NCBI GenBank assembly: GCA_036346225.1
Contig: JARFIW010001215.1
Coordinates: 2,490,501 to 2,554,500 of the forward strand
Source of the DNA: Platerodrilus igneus
Lineage: Eukaryota; Arthropoda; Insecta; Coleoptera; Lycidae
Reading direction: 5' to 3'
DNA length: 64,000 bases
Both the position numbers and the translations under genes were made by a program. Under the pieces are notes generated by a model that was not told the origin of the DNA, did not search any database, and saw only the letters and a list, made by a program, of their open reading frames with translations. Shown here piece after piece: positions 32,722 through 42,748 of the stretch (the first letter of the stretch is position 1; each line of letters begins with the position of its first letter).

Positions 32722-33381
32722 AACCCCTGTAAAACAGCATTGGTATCTGACAAGTGTAAACCCGCCATAGGGTCGCCTCAGATCCATATGCAACCTTCAT
32801 AGAACAACATTGGTATCTGACAAGTGTAAACCCGCCATAAGGTCGTCTCAGAACCATGTTAAAATCTACCAAAAAGGTAGCCTAAATCATAATGATTTTC
32901 CCCTTCAAAATAAATATAAAAAAAACGACTGCTTAAGCCTTTCAATAATACAATCACACACTTCTTTAATAACCATCCTCTCATTTGTATAAATAGAAAC
33001 ATGTTAAAAAGTGTTTTCCAATTCCCAAGTTATTGAATTTATATAAAATTCACCAATAAAAATTAATCAGCTGATTTCACGTTAAGCGTATTGGCTACCT
33101 AAAAAAAGTCGGTCCCAGGCCGTAACACTAATTGAAGGCAATCATTCTTTTAAACTTTAAAAATTTTTGCTTAGTGTACTGAAACCAAATATTTCGAACA
33201 TCAATAAATCAAAATCACCTTCAATTTATGTCATAAATGTCAAACTTGAAGTTTTTATTATTTTGACAACGATCCTGGGTCATGGATCCAAACGTAAATA
33301 AAGATGATTTTAAAAACTATGAGTGGTTTAATTCCTAAAGAAGATTAAGAAGAATGCTAAACAAACCACAACGGGAGTATT
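32722..33381 (+). repeat. Penelope 3' untranslated end, right arm
   Basis: It has two copies of TTGGTATCTGACAAGTGTAA plus ACCCGCCAT (32739 and 32811), also doubled in the left arm at 29160-29245. It ends in the inverted terminal sequence AAACTATGAGTGGTTTAATT. It contains no frame. Confidence 0.8.
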
Positions 33382-33390
33382 GCTCCGCAT

Positions 33391-33530
33391 AGAACAAATT
33401 ATGGTATGAATTCCACAATAACTCGGCTGTGTATCTTGGGAAATGAATTTTCTTCACAAATTGATTTTTTTGATGTAACTATAGCATTCTTTCGTAATCA
33501 ATTGAAGAATGTTAATATGCAGTAAAAAAG
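33391..33530 (+). pseudogene. LINE-D reverse transcriptase, C-terminal end
   Basis: RTNYGMNSTITRL...FFRNQLKNVNMQ and a stop continue the LINE-D protein after the Penelope insert. The homologous end in LINE-C reads RTNYGCHFYLNRV...LLNLYN, which supports the join. Confidence 0.85.
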
Positions 33531-33738
33531 GCAAAGAATAGGAAATTCAATATGCAAGTATATGGAAGGTTTTAATGTTATGAGTAGTGTTTATTGATAT
33601 AACAAACCAGCATGTAAATTATTATTATTGTTATATACTTTTTTTTAATTGCACAAAATTATTTAAGTTTTTTGTAAAAACAGGGGATTTATCCCGTATA
33701 TTAATTAAAAATAAATAATAATAATAAAAAAGCTTGTT

Positions 33739-33922
33739 CTTGTGTTTCCTACCACGCGAAAACACTAGTCTTTCATGTCAATTCAGTTAAAGGATTTGTG
33801 CGTAATGCGAAATCCTTAATGAAACGGCGGAAATATGACGTTAAACCTAGAAATCTTCGTAACTCGTGAACATTTGGTCTGGGAAATTTACGTATCGCTT
33901 TCGTCTTGGCTTCACCAAGTTT
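33739..33922 (-). pseudogene. gypsy-1 RT connection piece between LINE-D and LINE-B
   Basis: The minus strand reads KLGEAKTKAIRKFPRPNVHE and LRRFLGLTSYFRRFIKDFA, the linker between RT and RNase H in Ty3/gypsy. It then has two stops (LTELT*, FAW*) and ends QEQA. Only about 60 codons remain between two LINE insertions. Confidence 0.9.
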
Positions 33923-34100
33923 AATTAATTAATTTATTTATTTATTTATTTTTATTTTATTGTTTTATTGCCCAACAGTAATAACCATTTACAGGACAAA
34001 AATATAGAACAAACAAATTATATACACGTGTGACCTACAGACTAAAGTTTAAATATACAAACGTACATCAACATTATCTTTATATATAACATATATAACT

Positions 34101-35963
34101 TTATATATAACAGAAAGTAGTGTTATTTATATCTATTTGAGGACTTAATCTGTTAAAATTTTTACACAATACATTTATGGGTGCTTTTTTGCCTATATTA
34201 GTTCTACTAGTAGCAATCTTAAATGTTTCTATGTATCTTTCTTCTATCCTAGGTACGTTAAATGGTATTTGCGACAACAAAACTGCACAATCTATTTGAT
34301 TGTGTAACAATTTATATAAAAAACACAGACCAGAATTTATTCTCCTGGTTTCTAATGACAGCAATTTAAAATTGTCAAGTAATTCAATTTGATTACAACC
34401 TCTTGTACGATAAACACCAGTTTGTTTAAAGCTTAAGTATTTTAAAAATTTTCTTTGTACTGCTTCTAACATATTCTTATACAATAAGTATATAGGTGAC
34501 CAGATTAAAGAGCAATATTCCAGTTTGGTACGTACAAGGGAGTAAAATAGCAACTGTAAGCTAAATAAATCATTAAAACCTTTTGTGTTACTAATCACAA
34601 ATCCCAAGGAGGCACTTGCTGCATTACATAGTTCTTCTATATGTGGAGAAAATGACAGGGTTGGATCATATACTATCCCAAGATCCTTAATTCTATCATA
34701 TCTATTAATAGGTGTATTATCAGTTTGATATTCAAATAGTAAGGGATTCATTTTTATTGTAAATATCATGCATTTACATTTTGCAGTATTTAGGTGTAAC
34801 CTATTGTTTCTACACCAATTAACAATAAGGTTAATTTGTTGTTGTAAGTACTCACAATCAGAATCGTCTTTTACGGTTAAATAAATTTTTAAGTCATCTG
34901 CAAACAATAAATTATCACACTCCAGTGTGTTGGGAAAGTCGTTAATAAATATTAGAAACAACAAAGGGCCAAGATTGGACCCTTGTGGAACTCCAAATGT
35001 AGGCACAATTATATCAGAAGTAAATCCATTATACCTCACAACTTGTTTCCGCCCCAAAAGATACGATCTAAACAGCGCCAATAAGGTTTCACTAAAACCA
35101 TATTTATTCAATTTATTCAGCACGACAAAATGATCTATTTGATCAAAAGCTTTCTGAAAGTCTAAATATATCGTATCAACTTGTAGTTTCTGCTCAATGG
35201 AATTGGCAACATACTGAGTAAAAACTGTTAGATTGGATAAAGTACTCCTTTTTTCTATAAAACCATGCTGAGTCGATGAGAGGATATTTTTTATTTGCAT
35301 GTAGATTTGTTTGTACAACAATGATTCAAATATTTTTGCAAAATTACTGATAATGGAAATTGGTCTGTAGTTAGCTATATCAGATTTAGCCCCACTCTTA
35401 AATACGGAGCAAATTCTACCAAATTTCCACTGAGATGGAAATGTGCAAGATTTAATAATTAGATTAAATATAATGTTTAGTGGGTAAAGAATGATAAATT
35501 TACAATCTTTAATTAAAAATTCTTGTATTTTATCTATTCCAGCAGTTATGGAGTTCTTCAAATTGTTTATTGAATGTATAATATCATCATCCGAGATAGA
35601 CTTTAGCGTTACAGTGTCTATACCATTAATATCCACTACTTGGATATTGCTCTCATCTGATAGTTTATAAACACTAGCGAAGTATTCAGCAAATGCATTT
35701 ACAATATGTTTTGGTTCAGTACATTCTTTATCATTAAATGTCATAGTAGCTGGAATTCGAGTCGAATACCTTTTCTTATTGATAAATGACCAAAAATACT
35801 TCGGATTATGTTTAATATTGTGTTGTACCTTAACTAAGTATGTTTTATAATCCTGTTTGACTTTATTTTTACAATTAGTTCTAAGTTGTTTAAACTGATT
35901 ATACAATGAATCTATTTTATCTTTTTTGTACTTTCTGTATGCACAAGCTTTTTGTTTTAACAT
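34101..35963 (-). CDS. LINE-B reverse transcriptase
   Basis: An uninterrupted frame of about 620 codons. It has TAGIDKIQEFLIKDC, VFKSGAKSDIANYRPISIIS, QHGFIEKRSTLSNL, VDTIYLDFQKAFDQIDH (Asp), TFGVPQGSNLGPLLF, NLLFADDLKIYL (catalytic FADD) and thumb LEYCSLIWSPIYLLYKN, ending FNRLSPQIDIN...TFCYI. The first ~150 residues are the Lys-rich linker after the endonuclease. It copies the LINE RNA at the nicked target. It begins right after an ELI-stop of the preceding frame at 35964, so one nonsense or frame change separates it from the endonuclease. Confidence 0.88.
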   Translation of the reverse strand: MLKQKACAYRKYKKDKIDSLYNQFKQLRTNCKNKVKQDYKTYLVKVQHNIKHNPKYFWSFINKKRYSTRIPATMTFNDKECTEPKHIVNAFAEYFASVYKLSDESNIQVVDINGIDTVTLKSISDDDIIHSINNLKNSITAGIDKIQEFLIKDCKFIILYPLNIIFNLIIKSCTFPSQWKFGRICSVFKSGAKSDIANYRPISIISNFAKIFESLLYKQIYMQIKNILSSTQHGFIEKRSTLSNLTVFTQYVANSIEQKLQVDTIYLDFQKAFDQIDHFVVLNKLNKYGFSETLLALFRSYLLGRKQVVRYNGFTSDIIVPTFGVPQGSNLGPLLFLIFINDFPNTLECDNLLFADDLKIYLTVKDDSDCEYLQQQINLIVNWCRNNRLHLNTAKCKCMIFTIKMNPLLFEYQTDNTPINRYDRIKDLGIVYDPTLSFSPHIEELCNAASASLGFVISNTKGFNDLFSLQLLFYSLVRTKLEYCSLIWSPIYLLYKNMLEAVQRKFLKYLSFKQTGVYRTRGCNQIELLDNFKLLSLETRRINSGLCFLYKLLHNQIDCAVLLSQIPFNVPRIEERYIETFKIATSRTNIGKKAPINVLCKNFNRLSPQIDINNTTFCYI

Positions 35964-36350
35964 TTATATTAACTCCCTGCTATACCAATCAGGAAACTTG
36001 GTATTAATGTTTTTGTAAAAAGGAATGAAACTGTCAAGAGCTTGGTCTAATATTTCATAAAATTGTGTGCATACTTTATTAATATCATCATAATACTCTA
36101 GAACAGACCAGTCTATATACGTGAGAAATTGATATAGACCATGATAATCAGCTTTAGAAAAATTATAGTTCTTAACGGAAACATTTATAGGAAATTTGTT
36201 TAACCTTTCCGTTTCGATATTAAATTCAATTAATAAGGGTGGATGATGGGGATCAACACTGACTAAAGCAGTGTCACATAATGTTACATTGCATACTTGA
36301 TTACTAGATACTAAGTCTAATATTTCATTATTTACATTAAATACACCATT
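35964..36350 (-). pseudogene. LINE-B endonuclease C-terminal part
   Basis: NGVFNVNNEILDLVSSN then VDPHHPPLLIEF (the SDHxP-type block of APE endonucleases) and the linker to RT with FPDWYSRELI. The N-terminal part of the domain continues at 39981, after the RTE insertion. Confidence 0.82.
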
Positions 36351-36364
36351 CATCATCATTTTGT

Positions 36365-36503
36365 TATCGACCTTACTTAAGGTCGGTTTGACGCAGCTCT
36401 AACTTCTTTTCTATTCTGTGCTAATCTAAAAAGCTCTACATACCCTTCACAACCTAAATTTCTAATAATTTGACTAATATAGTTTGGTCTAGGTCTTCCT
36501 ATA
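36365..36503 (-). pseudogene. Second RTE 3'-terminal copy
   Basis: It matches 36780-36905 closely (GGTCGGTTTGACGCAGCTCT, ACCCTTCACAACCTA, AATTTGACTAATATAG) but lacks everything upstream. About 275 bp of unrelated sequence separate the two. Confidence 0.85.
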
Positions 36504-36779
36504 TCCTTCTATCTTTTTCCGATCCAGCTGGCTCTACATAGATATTAGCAACCTGATGGTTGTTAAAGAACTCTAACATGTTTACATGATTACCATTTAT
36601 AAGGAAATGAAATATAACCTGGTTATCCGCTTCAAAAAGGAAAAGTGTTAAATTATATGTTATGGTAAGGCTTAAGCAACGAAATGCTAACAACATGCCA
36701 AACCGCTAACCAATTGTGAATCATGTCCTGATGACATTTAGTTAACTGATTTTTATTTTTGTTTTGTTTTCGAACTTAC

Positions 36780-39778
36780 TTAAAGTCGGTTTGACGCAGC
36801 TCTAAATTCTTTTCTATTCTGAGCTAGTCTAAAAAAGTCTACATACCCTTCACAACCTACATCTCTAATAATTTGACTAATATAGCTTTGTCTAGGCCTT
36901 CCTACTCTATTTTTATTTGGTAGTCTATAATCTAAGACTTTACTAAATAGTCCCTCATGTCTTAACTGGTGCCCTAGCATTCTATCTCTCCTGACCTTCA
37001 ATTGTTTCCACATACAGGAATCCTCACCTATCCTTCTATAAACTTCCTCGTTTGTTACTCTATCTGTCCAACTAATCTTTAACATTCTCCTATAACACCA
37101 AGTTTCAAAAGCTTCTATCTTTTTCTTATCTACTTCTTTAATTGTCCAAGTCTCACTACCATATAGTAAAACGCTCCATACGTACGATATTAAGAAACTT
37201 TTTCTATTATCTAAACTAATACTATTAGCTATTAGTAAGTTTTTCTTTTTTAAAAACATTTTTCTAGCTTGAGCTATTCTAGCTACTATATCCCTTCTGC
37301 TACGTCCATCTTTTGTAATTATACTACCTAAATAGCAAAATTCATCTACCTCCTCTAACTCGGTATTACCTATTTTTAATTTTGGTTTAGAACTAGGCTG
37401 TAACTTTACTGAGTTAATTCTCATACTATAGTTACTCCGTAGTATCTCATCTAAAATATTTAAAAACTCTCCTAACTATTTTCTAGACTCTGCTATAATG
37501 GCTATATCATCTGCAAAACGTAACATGTCTATTTTCTGTCCCTGTACACTAATACCTATCTCTTTTCTCTCTCTAGCTAAGTTTAAAGCTTCCTCAATAT
37601 AAACATTAAAAATCAAGGGAGACAGTATACAACCCTGTCTAACACCATTTCTAATCTTAGCTTCCTTTTCTATTTCATCCAATCTAATTACTACACTTTG
37701 ATTTTTATATAGACTGTAAATAATTTTTCTATCCCTATGAGAGATTCCTATTTTTTGCAAAACCCTGAACATAACAATCCAATTAACCCTATCAAATGCT
37801 TTTTCTAAATCTACAAATGCGAAATGAGTCTTTTTATTTTTTTGTAACCTTTTTTCGATAATTACCCTAATCATTAGTATCGGTTCTCTAGTCCCTCTGT
37901 CTTTACGAAAACCATATTGGTCTTCGCCTAAATAATTCTCAGTCAAAGCTTCTACTCTATTTTTAATTATTATTGTTAGTATTTTGGAAGCATTCTAACC
38001 GTTCTAAAATTCTCACACCTATCAGCTCCTGACTTTTTTGGGATTGGGATAATATTTTTTTCGAAATCTATTGGAACCTCACCTGTGTCATATATTATTT
38101 TTACTAGTTCATATAATCTATCTAAAGTTTTCTGACTTGCATATTTTATTAATTCTGCGGGAATATCGTCTATCCCTGGCGCTTTATTTATTTTAAGATT
38201 CCGAACAGCTCTATCAAATTCCTCTCTTAATATTGAGAACCCTATTTCTACATCCTCTTCTTGGTCGTTTTCTAACTCATCCATATCGTCTCCCTTATAT
38301 AAATCTTCTAAATATCTTTTCCATCTATCTGCTACCGCAACTTTATTTATTAGAAGCTCATTATTCTCGTCTCTAATACCATTATATTTTTTGCTATCTT
38401 CCCCAAAAAACTTTTTAACTGCCCTGTAAGCCCTGTCTGTCTTACCTACTCTCAAATCATCTTGTATTCCCTTACAATTCTCCTCCATCCATTTATTTCT
38501 AGCTTTTCTACACTCATGTACTATCTTATTTCTAACTCTATTATATTTTTGCTTACTTTCACTATCCACTTCTCTGAAAGGTTTAAGCTTTCTTCTATTC
38601 TCTATTAAATCTAATATCTCCTTTGTTACCCACGGTTTTCTCGCTTCTATTTTTTTCTTACCTATAGTCTGTGTTGCTGTATCATGTACAGTCAGTTTTA
38701 TTTCTTTCCATCTATTTTCTACGTTCCCTCCTACAGCTATCTCTTTGCTCTTATTATCTAATACTTGTTTATATTCCTCTTTTACCCTACTATCATTAAG
38801 CTTACCTAGATCCCATCCCTCTCTTTTAACCCTTCTGAATTTTTTGAATTTTACTTTACACTTCATTTTAACTAAGTTATGATCGCTATCTATGTCAGCC
38901 CCTGGATAACTACGACAGTTTTTAACTTGGTTTCTAAATCTTTGTTTAACTAAAATATAATCTATTTGGTATCTAGCCCTATCACCTGGCGCTTTCCAAG
39001 TATATCTTCTCCTAACATGTTGTTCGAATAGAGTGTTTACAGTTACTAATCTATGTTCCTGGCAAAACTCAATTAATCTTTCTCCTCTATCATTTCGTCT
39101 GCCATACCCAAATTTTCCTACCATTTCTCCCTCACTACCTTCTCCCACTGACGCATTAAAATCGCCCATAACTATTAAATTCTCATCTCCTTTTACTTTT
39201 CTCACTATACTATTTATATCCTCGTATACCTTTTCTACTTCCTCCTCCTCGTACTGAGTTGTTGGCATGTAAACCCGAACTAAAACAGTGTCTGTGGGTT
39301 TTGTACTCAATCTAACCATAATTATTCTATCACTAAATTGTAAGTACTCTTTAACTTTATGCCCTAATCTTTTACCTAACACTATTCCTACCCCTGCCTG
39401 TATATTAGTTGAAGAAGTTGTAATTATTCTATAATTATCTTTCCAAAAGTCATTACTATCTGGCCATCTCACCTCACTAATACCTAAAATGTCCAGCTTT
39501 TCCTTTCTCATTTCGACTAATAAATTCGTTAACTTATCTACTCTAAGTAATGACCTTACATTCCAAGTCCCTATCACTAAATCGAACTGATGGTTTATAT
39601 TCTTACGATGACGAGCCCCAAGTACCCCCTCCAGGAGATCCAAATGAGGGAATATTTTACCTCCGGACAAGAATTTTACTTGTGAGCTCTCCATCATATG
39701 TATTTCGTGTTTTAGGCCACGCACACCTGGGAAATATTGTGGTAGGCTCCCATATCTTTCCACAACGCAGTTTTTCAA
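36780..39778 (-). pseudogene. RTE-like endonuclease-reverse transcriptase, one frameshift and one stop
   Basis: About 1000 residues. APE endonuclease: GTWNVRSLLRVDKL, EVRWPDSNDFW, VRVYMPTTQYEEEE, VMGDFNASVGEG and DSDHNLVKMK. RT: KAPGIDDIPAELIKY, IPIPKKSGADRCENFRT, QYGFRKDRGT, FAFVDLEKAFDRVNW (Asp), RNGVRQGCILSPLIFN and LRFADDIAIIAESRK (FADD). The C-terminus has YGSETWTIK...RMLKISWTDRVTN and FFRLAQNRKEFRAASNRL. A single frameshift lies at about 37975 (before ASKILT) and one TAG at 37476. It resembles the RTE/craniofacial-protein-2-like group. Except for those two lesions it is complete. Confidence 0.88.
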
Positions 39779-39980
39779 GATTTTAGCAAAAAGCCGTATC
39801 CGTCATGGCCAACCCCCAACAAGCTTGTAAATTGTTAAGGATCGCCCGAGACCAACCGACCCTCCTCCAATATCTTTTAGCCAGCAAGGCTGCTGCCCCT
39901 TGCTGCGCCTTTTAATCGTCTTTTACGATAAGCAGGCTTACTATAGTAGTATTCTTTATCCCCTACTATAGGGGTCAAAA
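39779..39980 (-). other. RTE-like LINE 5' leader
   Basis: A GC-richer non-coding block with runs of CC/CT between the first codons of the EN-RT frame and the ACACCATT target duplication. This is the expected place for the RTE 5' UTR. An imperfect inverted repeat, TACTATAGTAG/CTACTATAG, lies at 39940-39968. Confidence 0.5.
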
Positions 39981-40560
39981 ACACCATTAAATTGTTTATA
40001 ATTTAGAAAATTTATAAAGTTTGTAAAATGCCGACTCTTACTATCCCAGTAGTTAGTTAGGATATAGTATGGTATATTAAAATCACCAACAACTATACAT
40101 GACCTATTATGTAGCCAATCACATAAGGCTAGTTGTTCAAAGAAATTTTCAAAATATATTAAATCGACCAAAGGTGGTATATACACATTAATTATATATA
40201 GCATTGTATTATTTAAACTTATTTTGCAGGCTACTACGTCTATTAAGCTGAAATTATTGGTGACGTCTGATATATGTATTTGACTTGATAGAAAACTGTC
40301 TTTTAGTGCTAGTAAGACTCCACCACCTTTAGAAACACCACTAACTTCAAATTTTCTGTCACTGCGATAAACTTTATATACACCAGGAAAGAGTTTTGCA
40401 TCATTTACACAGGGACTTAACCACGTTTCAGTAAGAGCCACAATTTCAAATTCATTATCAGATATTGCTGGATAAAAGAGTCAATTTTGGTATTAAGACC
40501 TCTTACATTTTGATAGAAAATTTTTATACTACTTGTGTGATAAATGCAACAATTAAAGCT
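39981..40560 (-). pseudogene. LINE-B endonuclease N-terminal part
   Basis: FYQNVRGLNTKIDSF (about 40520) in one frame, then after a 1-bp shift near 40470 NEFEIVALTETWLSP, FPGVYKVYRSDR, SKGGGVLLALK, INVYIPP and CIVVGDFNIPY. ETWL and GDFN are catalytic blocks of APE-type LINE endonucleases. It stops at NGVF where the RTE-like LINE is inserted. Confidence 0.87.
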
Positions 40561-40684
40561 ATCGGGCAAATTTAGTTTTCCGAAGTAATAATTTTAGGGA
40601 TGACATTTACGTATTTTATTGTAATGTTTTTCTCTCTCGCATTTATGCGATCATAAAACTCTTTTTTAATACATTTAAGAAATT

Positions 40685-41376
40685 CTATTTCTCGTGGCGT
40701 GCGATCAATAACAAGTCTAGTATTTTTATATTCGTCATGACTTTTTGGCTTTTAGATTTCTTCAAGATGTCAAGAGCTACATGTTCAGACTCGACAGTAA
40801 CTTTCACTGGCCTAACGCACAAAGCTGAAGCACCCTGCTTACCTAATCTAACTATTTTAATATTGTTAGCCTGAACACTTGGTGTCAGTAATTGTACAAT
40901 CTTTTTAACATTGTCTAGATCGCAATTTTTTTGAGTTTCTATTGAGTATTCCTTATTTTCTGAAAGTCCATATAAAATAATATTTTTCTTCCTCACATTT
41001 CTTTCAGCGATTTCATGAACTATATGTTCAAATTCTAAAAATTCTCTTTTAGGAGCAGCATTTATATTTGTCGTTATTTGTTGACTAGACAACAATTCAT
41101 CTATTTTTTGTGCAAATCATCAACTTCCTTTCTAAGGTGTGGAACTTGAGAATACCCTTCACGACATATTTCGCAAAAATACTTTAAAATTCGATTTTTT
41201 AAGGGCAAACAGCGAAGTTCCGTACTTGACAGGCCCGAGCATTTCTCACAAAGTGTACAGCTGCAACTATCACAAGTTACCTTGGGATCCTTAGCAGGAC
41301 ACTTGGAACAATTCATTGTTGTTGACAGAAGTTTAATAAAATAAACAAATATATGGATACCAATACCTGTTTCCAA
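40685..41376 (-). pseudogene. LINE-B ORF1: PHD-type finger, coiled coil and RNA-binding-like domain
   Basis: The N-terminus MNCSKCPAKDPKVTCDSCSC, then LCEKCSGLSSTEL and YFCEICREGY, carries a PHD-like Cys pattern (C-x2-C...C-x2-C...C-x2-C...C-x2-C). A short heptad-like HLRKEVDDLHKK follows. After a stop (41100) the frame continues as FEHIVHEIAERNVRKKNIIL with YGLSE and IKIVRLGK, an RRM-like part also seen in LINE-C ORF1. ORF1 proteins bind LINE RNA. Confidence 0.78.
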
Positions 41377-41458
41377 AGTCTTGGTTTAGTTTAAAATTAT
41401 TTATAAACATTTCCAACAGGTAAGAACCCAATTACAGGAAACAATACAAAAAAAAATA

Positions 41459-41946
41459 AAATTATACCTTCCGAAATTATGAATCCTAAAAATTCAACCT
41501 TGCGACACCCAAATTGGCATTTTTTCAATTTCAATATCAATTTTGCACTTCTTAACGCATCGAAAACTTGTCTCAACTTCATAAACATTTCGCTCCAATT
41601 GCGCACTGGTATGATTAAATCATCAAGATAGGACATCGCTACCTTATTTTTCAATGGACACAAAACTAACCACATCAGCCTACTAAACTCATAAGGACCG
41701 TTCCTTAGTTCAAAAATTAAACGCTCAAACTGTCCAGTGCAATCTGGTGTTATAAATGCTATTTTTGCCTTCGCTTCTTCTGTCAAGGGAATCTGTAGGT
41801 ATCCGTGAGCCATGTCCAACGTCGTAAACAATACCCCCTGACTAATGTTTTCAAAATGTTCGTCTATTGTCGCAATAGGGAAGTTACTTTTAATCGTTTA
41901 CCTATTCAATGCGCGGTAATCGATGACTAGGCATGGTTCACCAGAC
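41459..41946 (-). pseudogene. gypsy-1 RT core
   Basis: KKSGEPCLVIDYRALN, one stop, then FPIATIDEHFENISQGVLFT, TLDMAHGYLQIPL (catalytic Asp), RNGPYEFSRLMW, VAMSYLDDLIIP (catalytic YLDD) and CQFGCRKVEFLGFIISEGI. It lies between LINE-C on the right and LINE-B on the left. The frame from 41831 is open until the junction. Confidence 0.92.
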
Positions 41947-42038
41947 TTTTTATTTATTTATTTATTTATTTGCGCATACATGCATAAACGGGATACCCCA
42001 TTTACATTAAAAAATATATATATAAAATGTGTAATAAT

Positions 42039-42732
42039 GTTATTCCACTATTATTGCTGAAAGTTTCTAAAAGTCGGTAATACAATTACCAAAGTTCATA
42101 AGATACATCGCGCGAGCGCAATAAGAAAAGCGAGTGACGCCTCTTTACAGATTTTGGCGCGGCCATGCACCATGACGTCACCGATAATTTATATTGCGCC
42201 ATAATTAGCAATATAAAAATTAAACACGATAAAGGCAAACAATTTAGCTAAAAATCTACTTACATCAAAAATCAGGCATCCGGCAGGAAATCGCGCTACG
42301 GTAGGCCTCTGCTCCGGTGCTGTTGGCTGAGCATGGACATCGGGTCGTGGGCTGCTCCAGGTCATATCAGTCCTAAATGTAGTGGAACGATAGGAATAGG
42401 TTAATTAAGGAAAGACAAACAAAGATAAGCAAGACAAGGGAATCTACATAGTAAGACAAGACACGATACCGGCACGACTATTTCACTTGAAGATCAAAAG
42501 AGAACAGCCACGATTCAGGGCGTCACCCAAACCTCTCCCCACTCTTTGTCTAGTATTGCTCCACCCCTCTAGGGATAAGCACACTGCGCAAGCTCACTAC
42601 TCTGACGTACGGAAGCACACTCTTAGTCTATTTAAAAATTCCCGCGCACTGCGTATTTGAAAATATGCGGCGAAACTTCCGTACACCAAAAACTAACCTA
42701 AAACAATGTTTAAGTGGCAATGGCACGTAACA
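42039..42732 (-). repeat. Solo gypsy-type LTR in LINE-C 3' UTR, 694 bp
   Basis: Minus strand TGTTACGTGCCATTGCCACT to GGAATAACA. It is flanked by ATAA on both sides (4-bp target duplication) with no internal gypsy sequence. It shares CGCGCC/CCAAT-like landmarks and a (TCTACATTTAGGA) leader with the LTR at 31786, but is clearly diverged. Confidence 0.82.
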
Positions 42733-42748
42733 ATAATACATAAACTTA

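Larger units (their letters stand above)
28643..33381. mobile_element. Head-to-head inverted pair of Penelope-like elements
   Basis: The left arm (28643-30690) is a minus-strand Penelope. The right arm (30691-33381) is a plus-strand copy of the same family. Both are truncated at the 5' side inside RT and joined at 30690/30691, with their 3' ends outward. Outer ends are inverted copies (TCTTCTTAATCTTCTTTGGG left, AAAGAAGATTAAGAAGAATG right). The right end has about 35 further bases ending GGGAGTATT. Flanks CCTCTGCAT and GCTCCGCAT are a 9-bp target duplication with two differences. The host LINE-D frame resumes exactly after it. Confidence 0.85.
27094..33731 (+). mobile_element. LINE-D: CR1/Jockey-like LINE, 5'-truncated, invaded by Penelope
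   Basis: It begins inside the region ahead of RT and ends in an A-rich AATAATAATAATAAAAAA tail at 33731. It is flanked by GCTTATT (27087-27093) and GCTTGTT (33732-33738), a likely target duplication inside gypsy-1. The Penelope pair at 28643-33381 splits its last ~50 codons from the rest. Confidence 0.85.
36351..39980 (-). mobile_element. RTE-like LINE inserted in LINE-B, nearly intact
   Basis: Flanked by ACACCATT at 36343-36350 and 39981-39988. Its 3' end has an (ATG)n tail (CATCATCATT on the plus strand at 36351). It includes a nearly complete EN-RT protein (36780-39778), a GC-rich 5' leader (39779-39960) and, next to the tail, a second short copy of the RTE C-terminus (36365-36503). Confidence 0.82.
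33923..41458 (-). mobile_element. LINE-B: CR1/Jockey-like LINE, nearly full length, invaded by an RTE-like LINE
   Basis: From right to left it has ORF1 with a PHD-type finger, an APE-type endonuclease, RT, and a 3' tail of AATAAA-like and (AAAT)n repeats (33970-33923). It sits in gypsy-1 RT between SEGI and KLGEAK. The endonuclease is split at 36350|39981 by an RTE-like LINE with the duplication ACACCATT. RT is open over 620 codons; the endonuclease region has one frameshift near 40470. Confidence 0.87.

Noticed and set aside
39033..39257. Plus-strand Ser/Pro-rich open frame
   Set aside because: It lies opposite the RTE-like endonuclease, whose motifs are unmistakable on the minus strand.
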